Part shown: one piece after another, positions 46,105 to 58,800 of the stretch
Numbering within the stretch: position 1 is the stretch's first letter
Layout of the letters: each line of letters starts with the position of its first letter
NCBI GenBank assembly: GCA_963678705.1
Contig: OY783220.1
Span: 1,881,001 to 1,945,000 of the forward strand
DNA: 64,000 nucleotides
Source of the DNA: Panorpa germanica
Taxonomy: Eukaryota > Arthropoda > Insecta > Mecoptera > Panorpidae
Direction of reading: 5' to 3'
Made by a program: the position numbers and the translations under genes
Notes under the pieces: model-generated
Told to the model about the DNA's origin: nothing
The model's database searches: none
The model's input: only the letters and a program-made list of their open reading frames with translations

Positions 46105-47407
46105 TATAATATAAGAGCATACATATTAGAGTAACATATAAAATTATAATTATTAAATAGCGTCTATTCGTAAATAAGGTTTCTAGAAATTGATATTATA
46201 CAGTGGAACGGACGGAAATTAATTAGTGAAATATTAAAATATTTATAAATTTGTAAAATTAAATTATAAATTATAAAAGATGTATTTAAAACAGATTGTT
46301 GGTGGCTATGACGATAGAAAGTCAAGGCAAATAAGTGAATAAATATAAAACAAAAATATTATAAAGCGACAGAGTTTGTTTGTTTGAACGCGCTAATCTC
46401 CGAAACTACTGGTTCGAATTGAATAATTCTTTTTGTGTTGGATAGTCCAGTTATCGAGGAAGGCTATAGGCTATATAACATCACGCTACGACCAATAGGA
46501 GCAAAGATATAGTGGTAAATGTGTAAAAAACGGGAGAAATTATTTCATCTTTGAAGCCTTCCGTTGCGTGCGCCGTGAAAACGGTTCAAGATACACAAAA
46601 AATATGTATTAAAGAATAATAGCTCTTTTAATGATCTAAAAAACAGTCCGCGATAGTATATGTCTATCTTTTAAGATTAACTCACAAAAACCGTTTTTAT
46701 GGTATTTCAACAAAAAACTTTAAAGATTACAATGATAAATAACTCCCAAACAAAACCAACTCGCTCTCTGCGCTGGCCGGCGCGGCGGGAGAGAGGCGGT
46801 GCTTGCGGGCAAGCCGGGAGGGGGGTGTAGCTCAACGAGATACCATGCTGCGCGGGTCACTCGCGCGGTCGGCTCTCTACTGAACGGTTGAATGCAGCGC
46901 TAATTTGTTTATGCGATATAATTATCATCGTAATATTACTTTTTAAACACAGTTTCATTTTGTAGTTGTTTCTCTATATAGTAGGTACTTTATTTGTTTT
47001 AGGATAGTATTTAGTTACACAATAATAACACTTTTTTGTTTTTATGTAGATTATCTTAATATATATAAATTACGTGTCACTGTGTTGTCCGCTATGGACT
47101 CCTAAACTACTTAACCGATTTTAATGAAATTTGTACACCGTGTGCAGTTTGACCCAACTTGAAAGATAGGATAGCTTACATCTCAATTTATTTATCTTAT
47201 TGCTAATTATTTGTCTATTAATTATCTGTATATGACATATGACATCGGGCGACGATGATGGCGACATCTGTTGACTAGATTGAGTAAATATTCTGTTGAG
47301 TAAATCGAAATCTGTTGACTAGATTGAGTAAATATTCAATAGATGGCGCTATGTAATGTAATATGACAAAAACGTTAGTCACAGCAACGCGTGGCCGGGA
47401 CAGCTAG
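46105..47407 (+). repeat. 1303-bp unit, first tandem copy
   Basis: Begins after the CTAG of the preceding Helitron and ends in GGGACAGCTAG. It includes a GC-rich core at about 46770-46870 and, at its right end, a 354-bp Helitron. The second copy follows immediately, with only about seven substitutions by eye. Confidence 0.9.
47054..47407 (+). mobile_element. 354-bp non-autonomous Helitron
   Basis: Starts TCTTAATATATATAAATTAC after an A, and ends GCAACGCGTGGCCGGGAC then AGCTAG before a T. It thus obeys the TC...CTRR and A/T insertion rules. A GC-rich near-palindrome (GCAACGCGTGGC) lies just before the end. The internal phrase ctcctaaactacttaaccgatttt is typical of arthropod Helitrons. Confidence 0.75.
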
Positions 47408-48710
47408 TATAATATAAGAGCATACATATTAGAGTAACATATAAAATTATAATTATTAAATAGCGTCTATTCGTAAATAAGGTTTCTAGAAATTGATATT
47501 ATACAGTGGAACGGACGGAAATTAATTAGTGAAATATTAAAATATTTATAAATTTGTAAAATTAAATTATAAATTATAAAAGATGTATTTAAAAAAGATT
47601 GTTGGTGGCTATGACGAAAGAAAGTCAAGGCAAATAAGTGAATAAATATAAAAAAAAAATATTATAAAGCGCCAGAGTTTGTTTGTTTGAACGCGCTAAT
47701 CTCCGAAACTACTGGTTCGAATTGAATAATTCTTTTTGTGTTGGATAGTCCAGTTATCGAGGAAGGCTATAGGCTATTTAACATCACGCTACGACCAATA
47801 GGAGCAAAGATATAGTGGTAAATGTGTAAAAAACGGGAGAAATTATTTCATCTTTGAAGCCTTCCGTTGCGTGCGCCGTGAAAACGGTTCAAGATACACA
47901 AAAAATATGTATTAAAGAATAATAGCTCTTTTAATGATCTAAAAAACAGTCCGCGATAGTATATGTCTATCTTTTAAGATTAACTCACAAAAACCGTTTT
48001 TATGGTATTTCAACAAAAAACTTTAAAGATTACAATGATAAATAACTCCCAAACAAAACCAACTCGCTCTCTGCGCTGGCCGGCGCGGCGGGAGAGAGGC
48101 GGTGCTTGCGGGCAAGCCGGGAGGGGGGTGTAGCTCAACGAGATACCATGCCGCGCGGGTCACTCGCGCGGTCGGCTCCCTACTGAACGGTTGAATGCAG
48201 CGCTAATTTGTTTATGCGATATAATTATCATCGTAATATTACTTTTTAAACACAGTTTCATTTTGTAGTTGTTTCTCTATATAGTAGGTACTTTATTTGT
48301 TTTAGGATAGTATTTAGTTACACAATAATAACACTTTTTTGTTTTTATGTAGATTATCTTAATATATATAAATTACGTGTCACTGTGTTGTCCGCTATGG
48401 ACTCCTAAACTACTTAACCGATTTTAATGAAATTTGTACACCGTGTGCAGTTTGACCCAACTTGAAAGATAGGATAGCTTACATCTCAATTTATTTATCT
48501 TATTGCTAATTATTTGTCTATTAATTATCTGTATATGACATATGACATCGGGCGACGATGATGGCGACATCTGTTGACTAGATTGAGTAAATATTCTGTT
48601 GAGTAAATCGAAATCTGTTGACTAGATTGAGTAAATATTCAATAGATGGCGCTATGTAATGTAATATGACAAAAACGTTAGTCACAGCAACGCGTGGCCG
48701 GGACAGCTAG
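47408..48710 (+). repeat. 1303-bp unit, second tandem copy
   Basis: Starts TATAATATAAGAGC and ends GGGACAGCTAG. Nearly identical to 46105-47407. Confidence 0.9.
48357..48710 (+). mobile_element. 354-bp non-autonomous Helitron, second copy
   Basis: Same element as 47054-47407, duplicated together with the 1303-bp unit. Confidence 0.75.
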
Positions 48711-51000
48711 TAATAAATAAACTCGCACATATACATTGACACATATAAATTGTCTAAAAAATATATTTTTTTTATCAAAATAAAAAATATTTTCAATTTA
48801 TGCGTTATTTGACCAACTTTTTTTTTTTAAAATTTGGAATTTTTTTTTTCGATTCGTAAATAAGTTACCAAGGTTAGCCTATATACAAAATTTCAACTTT
48901 CTAGCACAATTTTTACTCTCGGCAAATACTGCCCCCCGTGCCCCCAAACAAAATTTTGAAATTTTGAATATTGTTTTGTTAATAATATACTTAATTATTC
49001 TAAAATCCAGAATATGAACTTTCTCAAAAGTTCCCTACCGGGCCCCCGAATTTCTTGAACCCCCCCCTTTTTCAATTTTTGATTTTTAATTTTTGAGAAA
49101 TGTCAGCATTAAATAGCTTAATACACATGCAAAATTTCAACTTTCTATCTTTTACGAATTAAAAGTAATACAGCAAAAAAGGGATCACTTTTTTTCCAGT
49201 TTTTCCAAAATTACGGGTTTCCAGAAAATTCAGGGGAAAATCCGGGGACGCCAAAAGTCTTAGAATTTTTTTCTCTACGAAATAGGAATTTTTCAAAAAC
49301 TTCCCTGGAGCCGTTTTCGAGATGCCATACAAAATTCGAACCAAACATATAAACATATAAACATAGAAACATATAAACATATAAGAATATAAATAAACAC
49401 TTGGAACATTATAATATAGGATAAACATATAAGAATATAAATATACACTTGGGACATTATAATATACTTGAGTTTACCCCCGTCGCAATGCAACGTCTTT
49501 TTGGCGTGTATCATTTGAATCCAATAAAATAATTCGTAATTAAATTTCATATTTTACTGTTCTATTTTTAAATTGAAATAATAAATAAACTCGCACATAT
49601 ACATTCACACATATAAATTGACTAAAAAAATATATTTTTTTAATGAAAATAAAAAATATTTTCAATTTATGTGTTATTTGACCAACTTTTTTTCAAAATT
49701 TGGGATTTTTTTTTTCGATTCGTAAATAAGTTACCAAGGTTAGCCTATATACAAAATTTCAACTTTCTAGCACAATTTTTACTGTCGGCAAATACTGCCT
49801 CCGTGCCCCTCAATAAAAATTTGAAATTTTGAATTTTTTTTTATTAATAATATACTTAATTATTCTAGAATCCAGAATATGAACTTTCTCCAAAGTTCCC
49901 TACCGGGCCCCCGAATTTCTTCAACCCCCCCTTTTTCACTTTTTGAATTTCTAATTTTTGAAAAATGTCAGCATTAAGTACCTTAATACACATGCAAAAT
50001 TTCAACTTTCTATCTTTTACGACTTAAAAGTAATGCAGCAAAAAAGGGATCACTTTTTTTCCAGTTTTTCCAAAATTACGGGTTTCCAGGAAATTCAGGG
50101 AAAAATCCGGGGACGCCAAAAGTCTTAGAATTTTTTTCTCTACGAAATAGGAAATTTTTAAAAACTTCCATGGAGCCGTTTTCGAGCTACCATACGAATC
50201 GCGTAAACATATAAGAATATAAACATATAAGAATATAAACATACTAGCTTTTACCCCCGTCGCAAGCGACGTTTGTTTTTTGTGAGTGGCTTGAATTTCA
50301 AGTCAAAATTTAATTTTTAAATTGAAATAATAAATAAACTCGTCCTATATTGATTTAACATTTAATAACAATTAATTTTTCATACAAACTGACTAAGAAA
50401 ATACATTTTTTATATCAAAATAAAAAATATTTTGAATTTATGCGACAACTTTTTTTCAAAATTTGGGATTTCTTTTTCGATTCGTAAATAAGTTGCCAAG
50501 GTTAGGCTATATACAAAATTTCAACTTTCTAGCACAATTTTTACTCTCGGCAAATACTGCCCCCGTGCCCCCTAATAAAATTTTAAAATTTTGAATTTTT
50601 TTTTTATTAATAATATACTTAATTATTCTAGAATCCAGAAAATGAATTTTCTCCAAAGTTCCCTACCGGGCCCCCGAATTTTTTTTAACCCCCCCTTTTT
50701 CAATTTTTAAAATTCTAATTTTTGAGAAATGTCAGCATTGAATACCCTAATACACATGCAAAATTTCAACTTTCTATCTTATACGAATTAAAAGTAATAC
50801 AGCTAAAAAGGGATCACTTTTTTTCCAGTTTTTCCAAAATGACGGGTTTCCAGGAAATTCAGGGAAAAATCCGGGGACGCCAAAAGTCTTAGAATTTTTT
50901 TCTCTACGAAATAGGAAATTTTTAAAAACTTCCCTAGAGCCGTTTTCGAGATGCCATACAAAATTCGAACCAAACATATAAACACATAAACATATAAGAA

Positions 51001-51798
51001 TCCTATATTATAATGTCCGAGGTGTATGTTTATTTTCTTATATGTTTATATTCTTATATTCTTATATGTTTATATTCTTATATGTTTACGCGATTCGTAT
51101 GGTAGCACCTAAAACGGCTCCGTCAATGTTTTTGAAAATTGCCTATTTCGTAGAGAAAAAAATTCTAAGACTTTTGGTGTCCCCGGATTTTCCCCTGAAT
51201 TTCCTGAAAACCCGTAATTTTGGAAAAACTGGTAAAAAAAATGGGCACTGTTTCCTGTATAACTTTGAGTTGGTAAGAGATAGAATGCTGAAAATTTGCA
51301 TGTGCATTAGGGTGTTTAATGCTGACATTTCTCAAAAAATAGAAATTCAAAAATTGATAAAGGGGGGTTGAAGAAATTCGGGGGCCCGGTAGGGAACTTT
51401 GGAGAAAGTTCATATTCTGGATTCTAGAATAATTAGGTATATTATTAATAAAAAAAAATTCAAAATTTCAAAATTTTATTTGGGGGCACGGGGGCAGCAT
51501 TTGCCGGAAGTAAAAATTGTGCTAGAAAGTTAAAATTTTGTATATATGCTAACCTTGGTAACTTATTTACGAATCAAAAAAAAAAATCCCAAATTTTGAA
51601 AAAAAGTTGGTCAAATAACGCATAAATTGAAAATATTTTTTATTTTGATAAAAGAAATATATTTTTTTAGTCAATTTATATGTGTGCGAGTTTATTTATT
51701 ATTTCAATTTAAAAATAGAATTAAATATGAAATTTAATTATGAATTATTTTATTGGATTCAAATCATACACGCCAAAAAAAACGGGGGTAAACTCTAG
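51001..51798 (+). mobile_element. CTAG-family Helitron, plus copy back-to-back with a minus copy
   Basis: Begins TCCTATATTATAATGTCCGA exactly where the minus-strand copy 50244-51000 ends at its 5' side, so the two 5' ends face each other. It ends GGGGTAAACTCTAG; the terminal hairpin has decayed. Confidence 0.7.
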
Positions 51799-52519
51799 CT
51801 ATCTTATTTATAATATCCGAGGTGTATGTTTGTTTTCTTATATTCTTATCATATATTATAATGTCCCAGGTGTATATTTATGATCTTATATTCTTATATG
51901 TTTGGTAGTGAAATTTGTACGGCAGCGCGAAAACGGCTCCGTCAATGTTTCTGAAAATTTCTTATTTCGTAGAGAAAAATATTCTAAGATTTCTCGAATT
52001 TTTCTCTGAATTCTCTGGAAATAGTAATTTTGGAAAAACAGGAAAAAAAATAATCACTTTTTCCTGTATAACTTTAAGTAGTAAAAGATAAAAGGTTGAA
52101 ATCTGCCATTTGTATTACGGTGTTCATTGACATTGTTTAAATATTAAAAATTCAAAAATTGAAAAAGGGGGCGTTGTGAAAATTATGGAACCCGGTAAGA
52201 AAGTTTGTAAAATAATGAAGTATATTGTTATTAAAAGAAAATTCAAAACTTCCCAATTTTTTTTGGCGGCTTAGAGGCGGTTTAAAAATTAGTTAAAAAT
52301 TGTGTTAGAAAGCTAAAAATTTGTATATATGCTAACTTTGGTACCTAACTTACAAATCGAAAAAGAAATCACAAGTTTAAAACGAAAATTGGTAAAATAT
52401 CGCATAGTTTTAAAATTAAAAAATATATACATTTTCTTGATATATTCGCAATAATATTAAAAAAAAATTTGCAATAATAAAACTATATGTATTTACGTGA
52501 AATATTATAATTATACTAG

Positions 52520-53219
52520 CGTTTACTCTGTCAAAGCCAAATATTTCAATTTAAAAATGGAATTATATTTAAAAACTAATAGGAAACCTCAATATTGACG
52601 AAATGCATATACGAAGATTAAATGTATATAGAATGTCGATCTAGAAAATATAGTTTTTCATGTTTGAAATCTTAAAATATGATTCAGTGGTCAGGTAACA
52701 CGACGGTGTAGAAGGGGACTTAATAACTAAACAAGAGGAAATGTTTGGTAATGAAGTATGAATGGCGCTAAAAACTAGCTGTATCATTCAATGTTTCTTA
52801 ATATTTGATGTACTTAGGAATATTTTGTTAATACTCTCATTGTGTTTGCTTTTTTTTCATAATTTTGTGGAAAACCAAAACATTGGACAACCTTAAAACT
52901 TTACTATATAATTTTAAATCACATAAATAAAACTTCAACAAATATACAATGTTAATATGGTAAAAATGTATTATAAATGATTATTCCCGACACCCAAAAA
53001 CTGTTAGAATAAGTGTTACTTAGGGTTTACATTTGTATGTTTAAGCCAAATATTCAGATTTAGTGTATGAAAACGCATGTGTAGACACAAAGTTCATGCA
53101 TATCATATTCATATGTATGGATCCCGCATTAGAATTCCGTTATCCAAAAATATTATACTTCATCCAATATATTATAGTTCATTCAAATCCAAAGAACTTA
53201 TAACATAACACGATATGCG
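52520..53219. other. unassigned AT-rich DNA
   Basis: No supported gene or repeat structure. Confidence 0.45.
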
Positions 53220-53318
53220 ATTATTAAAAAGAATTATTTTTAGATTTGAGGTCTAGACACTCAATTTCATCAATATATAATACAATTTTATAAAATTTAA
53301 GCGTAAGAACCCAACGTG
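53220..53318. mobile_element. right part of a family A TIR element (diverged)
   Basis: ttattaaaaagaattattt, tttgaggtctag and catcaatatataatac follow the order of the right end of copy 1 (1028-1124) at reduced identity. The terminus reads GTTGGGTTCTTACG inward. The left part was not found. Confidence 0.45.
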
Positions 53319-53700
53319 CTTCAGTAACGAAAATGAAAGTAACGTCACTATTCAAAATGTTTACACAACGTAATTATACTAAATTAAAAAAAATTTAAAT
53401 GTAAACAAATGAATATTTACGTATTTATAGATATAAAAGTTAAGGGCTAGATTCCTGTAAACATTTATATACTCGGCATATTTGGCTGTATTATAATATG
53501 CAATATATATGTTTGCCATACATGTATAAGTTTTACTGGCTGAGCGTATGGCAATTATTTACTAAGGCCTTTCGCTCTGAGGAGGGCCTAATGCTCTACT
53601 ACAATATTTATATTTTCCATGTTGGTTGCCTGTATACTGTGTACTGTGTATTGTATATGTTAACAGCGGGAACATTATATTTGGCGGGAACCGTCTGTTG

Positions 53701-53713
53701 GAATATTCTAGAA
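53701..53713. promoter_or_regulatory. heat-shock-element-like triple motif
   Basis: GAATATTCTAGAA is a perfect GAAnnTTCnnGAA, the three-unit binding site of heat-shock factor. It lies about 70-90 bp upstream of a cluster of initiator-like TCAGTT sequences (about 53788-53815) and about 2.2 kb upstream of the Helitron ORF. Whether it drives that gene is inference. A 13-bp match can occur by chance in AT-rich DNA. Confidence 0.35.
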
Positions 53714-53779
53714 TACATATTGTTTCGTTTTTTTTATGTTGTATACATTGAAAATATATTGGAGCGAATAGAACAAAGT

Positions 53780-55871
53780 GAATTTCTTCAGTTTGTTAAA
53801 GTCAGTTGAATTCAGTGAAGTGTTGAATGACTACAGATTATTATATTTTTTGCATAAAGTTATAAATATTAATTACTTTCTTAAGTGGTTAATAATAATT
53901 TCTTTGTGTAATAAATCTACATATTGATTTATATTATGTTTTAATTGATATAAGGTAAGCTTTCTATAATCTCATTTTATATTTGCATTTATATTTCTTT
54001 GTTGTTATACTTTGTGTAAATCTTTTTGAATGATAGTAATAATTGTTTAATATTCTATATAATATTACACGATTCATGAGTATAAGTTTAGAAATATTTC
54101 AAAAGTCAATACTCAATAAAAATGTTATATTTCCGTACCAAATATGGCAACATATTAATAGTGTAAAATGTTCTATATTAAATAACAATTACTATGACAG
54201 TATTTTAACATATAATTTATATAATAGGTAAAATTTAACTGTATGAATCTTTCAAATATTTACCTTATTTATTGATAATAACAAAATACTTTAATTAATA
54301 ATGCAACTTATTTAAAATATGGTTTAATAGTTATACTATGTTTTACAGGTCTTGAGACATATATTGTGTTTCCCTTGCTGTCAAAGTAAACTGAGCCGTA
54401 ATATATATAGTAATGGTAAGATATAAATAACATACAGTTATGAATCTAATCTATTTCTATATTTTATTCAAAATTAAGTGTATCTTTTAAATTTATTTTG
54501 TCTACGCCTCGATGCAGAAAGGCAAATGTTAAAAATTCCGCACTTTAAAAAGTCACACAGACAAATTTTATTAAAAATTATTTTAATTCTAATATATTTA
54601 AACTTTGGTTCAAATCAGAAAAGGATTATTTTAGTGTGGTTTTGTAGTTGTTAAAGTTAAAAGTCCACAATTGATGTTTAACCCTTTTAGCTTCAACAGA
54701 TATTAATTATTAATTGATTGATGATATTGCCCAAACATACATCTCTGCTATTGATTGAGATCTGAAATTGACTGCTTACCATTAGAAGCATTGCAGAAAT
54801 GGTTCAGTCAGAATTTAGTTTACATGTCATATTGCTCGAAATTGTACATGTTTAGTGTTGAAACCAAAATGTGAAATTCAAGTCAAAGACAGGGAAGTCG
54901 TTCTGACATTGCAGTTTTACCAAATATGTTTAGCATTGCATAGTTGCACCTGTCATTACATAGTTAAAATGATTTGTAATACTTTTTAGATATTCATAAC
55001 ATATTTAATACCTTTATTCAGTAAAAGTTACATGAGGCTAATTTTGCTTTTACAAAAATTAAATTCTTTTATTTGTTTCAGATTCCTGTTTGAACAACAT
55101 TATACTTATTACCGTATACATATTACTTCTATGTTAATATTGAGCTAAGACGAGTAGAATTTTTATTACTGGTTTGTTAATTTTATTTATTTATAAATAT
55201 TTTATATTATACACTATCAAAATATCGAAAAAATGCTTTAGACGCCTCTTTCTTATGCTAAAACTACATTGCGAAAATAAATATCACAAAAATAATTCCG
55301 TCACTTGAATCATATAAATGTATATACACTGTGCTGATTTTTAAGTAGCACGGAAATTATTTATATTTTTATTGTTATTATTTCTGCGGTATTCTCTTCT
55401 GCAGTGCAGACTTAGTCTAAAAAAAAGGCGTATGAAGCATATTTTCGATCCATTGCAGTGTGTTTTATTATTTATGTTTCCATACATTTTATATATTTTA
55501 AATAAATTTAGGTTGTTGCATATTACCATAGTCCATAGTCATTTATCTCTATGTTGTAGATATTTGTAGCCATATATATATTTAATTATCATATTGTTTT
55601 TTTGAATTTCAGAAAAATAGGAATTTAAATCCCTGCATTGGACATTTATTTATATAAGTATATATTACAATATACGTGAGAACATATTATTCTGTGGCGT
55701 ATGTTACATTCCAGAGATCTTTTAAGGAGCTAAGTATATTATATTAAAATATTTGCTTACTTCGTTTATTTAATCATTATTCATTCCTATCTATAATAAT
55801 AGCTTAGTTCATACTAAAATTTTTATTTTATATATATATATATATATAACATATTTATTTGTTTCTTCAAT
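53780..55871 (+). promoter_or_regulatory. upstream region of the Helitron gene with possible spliced leader
   Basis: No ORF is supported. Initiator-like TTCAGTTTG and GTCAGTTGAA lie at about 53788-53812. Good donor-like sites (AAG/GTAAGC near 53955, ATG/GTAAGA near 54416) are each followed by pyrimidine-rich acceptors (TTTTACAG near 54348, TTTGTTTCAG near 55081, GAATTTCAG near 55612). This would fit non-coding 5' exons joined to the exon with the ATG at 55872. It is a guess from motifs only. The 5' end of the Helitron should lie in or before this region, but I could not find a convincing terminus. Confidence 0.25.
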
Positions 55872-58800
55872 ATGTCTAAATCTTTATTCGGATTTGGAAG
55901 GAAACGAAATGTGTCTTCTGTTCGTATTGCGAGTTTAAGGTCTAATTCAAGTGAATTAAACAAGCCATTGTCAATTGTTAGAGGTAGCTTTAGTCAATTT
56001 GACAAAAGATTTTGTAATAAGTCACTTGGAAAGCAGTGTAGTTTTAATTGCTTTGTCGCAATATGTGTAAACGAAACTACTGCATTAAATACGTGGCATT
56101 CAGAAACTTTAGACTCCATTTTAAAATTAGGAGATCAGTGTTATTTAGATAATTGTAAAGGTAGTCAACACAATTTCTTATTAGGTGATGAAGTACAACA
56201 AAAGATCTCTTTAAATGATTACACTTACGTCGTATACTGTGATAAATCGAAAACCCTGTGTGGCGACTTTATAAATGCAAAGGCAGATATTATAGAATTA
56301 ACAATTTCATTTCTAGAATCATTTTTCGTAGAACAAGAAAAAGGATTGTTTACAATTAATGATGAGACTTTTGTTATTTTTAAGAAATCTAATTTATTTT
56401 GGCTGTTCGATTCACATTCAAGAGGTATTAAAGGACAAATTGTTTGTGAAAAAAATGGAAAATCCGTTCTTTTATGTTTTAAAGACCTTTTTGATGTTAT
56501 AAATTTAATTAAATTTAATTATAGTAGCTGTAAAAACACAACATTTTCTATTACTCCTATTAGTATATTAAACACTAAAGATAATAGTACTTTAACAGAA
56601 ATAAATAATTCTACTAATTCTGTAAACGGTGAGGAAATTGTAAAAACTTCCATTTTTAATGATCCAAATCTTAATGTCTCTGAAGTAGGTTTAACTAAAT
56701 TTAAATTGCCAGAACCATATAAAATTATTCAAGCAAATTTTAACCAAGCAAGTGATGTTTTTAGAAATTTTCCTAAAAATTCTCAATGCACGGCAATAGC
56801 TACATTTAGTATATGTATTCATAAAATAATTGCTTTAAATAATTGGACCACTCGAGTATTAGATTATATTTTAATACTAGGAGACAATTGTTATCGGAAA
56901 AATTTGAAACCCGGTTGTCACCCATTTTTACTAATCGAAGAGATTAATACACTTATATCGATTGGTAATGGTACATGTAAAATTGGTTATGATCTTATGG
57001 ACACTGCTCAAGGTGATCTTAACTCATTGACAAATGACTTTTTAGAAAATTTCTTTAAAAAATTCAATAACGGATTATTCACTACATGCAGTCAAACATT
57101 TTCAATTTTCAAACAAGACCGCCTTTTCTGGATTTTTGATTCTCATTCTAGAGGTTCAAAGGGACAATCTTTTTCGAGTTCGAATGGCAAAGCAGTACTA
57201 TTGTGCTATACACACTTAAGTGATTTAGTTGATTTAATTAAATACAATTTTCGGGATTCTGGAGGTTCTTCGCGTTTTACAATTAATCCAATTACCGTGG
57301 ATAGTTTTACCGGAAATATTGATATTTCTGAAATATTTCAATACAATTACTTAAACCTTAATAGTGAAGTGAGTGTTATAAGCGATAGTGTCATTAAATA
57401 TAGTGAAAATAGTGTAAACAGTTATAATGTAATAAGTGATACTGTTCAATTAAATGAATTACAGAAAATTAAGAACAGTGACACAATATCATCAAAAGAG
57501 AAAAACCTTGGACGTAGTACTACATTCAAAAAAAGGATTAGCAAAAGACTTTTGAAAAAAGTAACGCAAGACAAAGAAAAGCATTTACAAAACCAGACTT
57601 TGAGAAATAAGAAAAAAATTGAAAGGGAAACACCGAATGAGCAGAAGGAGAGGCTACAAAAACTAAAAACTGTTTTCAAGAAGAAATTGATTAGTGAAAC
57701 AGATGACTTAAAGGAAATTCGTTTGAAGAAACAGGCTTTATTAGACAAGAAAAAAATTCAAAGAGAAACGCCAATTGAAAAAGAAGAAAGGCTACAAAAA
57801 CTCAAAGCTGTTTTTAAGAAGAAATTGATTAACGAGTCAAGTGAATTAAAGCATATTCGTTTGAAGAAACAGGCTTTATTAAACAAGAAAAAATTTCAAA
57901 GAGAAACGCCAATTGAAAAAGAAGAAAGGCTACAAAAACTCAAAGCTGTTTTTAAGAAGAAATTGATTAACGAGACAAATGAATTAAAGCATATTCGTTT
58001 GAAGAAACAGGCTTTATTAGACAGGAAAAAATTTCAAAGAGAAACGCCAATTGAAAAAGAAGAAAGGCTACAAAAACTCAAAGCTGTTTTTAAGAAGAAA
58101 TTGATTAACGAGTCAAATGAATTAAAGCATATTCGTTTGAAGAAACAGGCTTTATTAGACAAGAAAAAATTTCAAAGAGAAACGCCAATTGAAAAAGAAG
58201 AAAGGCTACAAAAACTCAAAGCTGTTTTTAAGAAGAAATTGATTAACGAGACAAATGAATTAAAGCATATTCGTTTGAAGAAACAGGCTTTATTAAACAA
58301 GAGAAAAATTCTAAGAGAAACGCCAATTGAAAAAGAAGATAGGCTACAAAAACTCAAAACTGTTTTTAAAAAGAAAATAATTAGGGAAACAAATGAATTA
58401 AAGCATATTCGTTTGAAGAAACAGGCTTTATTAGATAAGAAAAAAATTCAAAGAGAAACGCCAATTGAAAAAGAAGAAAGGCTACAAAAAGTAAAAACGG
58501 CTTTTAGAAATAAGTTGATTAACAAAACAAATGAATTAAAAAAAATTCGCCTCAAAAAGCAACTTTTAAGAAATAAAACTCGAGTACTACATCAAAATGC
58601 AAAAGAAAAAGATAGAAGAAAAAAAATATTGTTATTTCGAAAAAGAATTAGGTTAGCCAATGAAAAGGAAGAGGCAAAACGTAATAGATTAAACAATATA
58701 GCTTTGCAAAAGCAAAGAAAATTAGATAAAGTATTAGAAAGTGAAACACAAAATAAAGCACCCACCATATCGCAACAAACATTCAGTACAGCACTTCAAG

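Larger units (their letters stand above)
42766..52519. repeat. array of non-autonomous CTAG-family Helitrons in both orientations
   Basis: About a dozen complete or truncated copies of one family. Approximate order: minus 42766-43012, minus 43013-43555, plus 43564-44344, plus 44345-45125, plus fragment 45126-45149, plus 45150-45916, plus fragment 45917-46104, a two-copy 1303-bp unit (46105-48710), minus 48711-49421, minus fragment 49422-49469, minus 49470-50243, minus 50244-51000, plus 51001-51798, and a diverged plus copy 51849-52515. Full copies are about 770-800 bp, start with TATATTATAATGTCC (often TC or TCC before it) and end either CGTCGCTTGCGACG + 10 nt + CTAG or with a variant hairpin CGTCGCATTGCGACG. 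All are non-coding; the many small ORFs here are repeat shadows. Confidence 0.85.

Noticed and set aside
46826-46910. tRNA-like stretch (TGTAGCTCAACGAGA ... GGTTGAATGC) in the 1303-bp unit
   Set aside because: The A box is fair but the B box is broken and no cloverleaf arms pair; not called as a tRNA or SINE.
42806-51413. many 60-114-codon ORFs sharing 'KTAPGKFLKISYFVEKKILR'-like text
   Set aside because: They are translations of the non-coding Helitron repeat in both orientations; their recurrence reflects repeat copies, not a gene family.
53498-53809. 103-codon plus-strand ORF before the Helitron
   Set aside because: Tyr/Leu-rich with no recognisable domain; the region looks more like a promoter than a gene.
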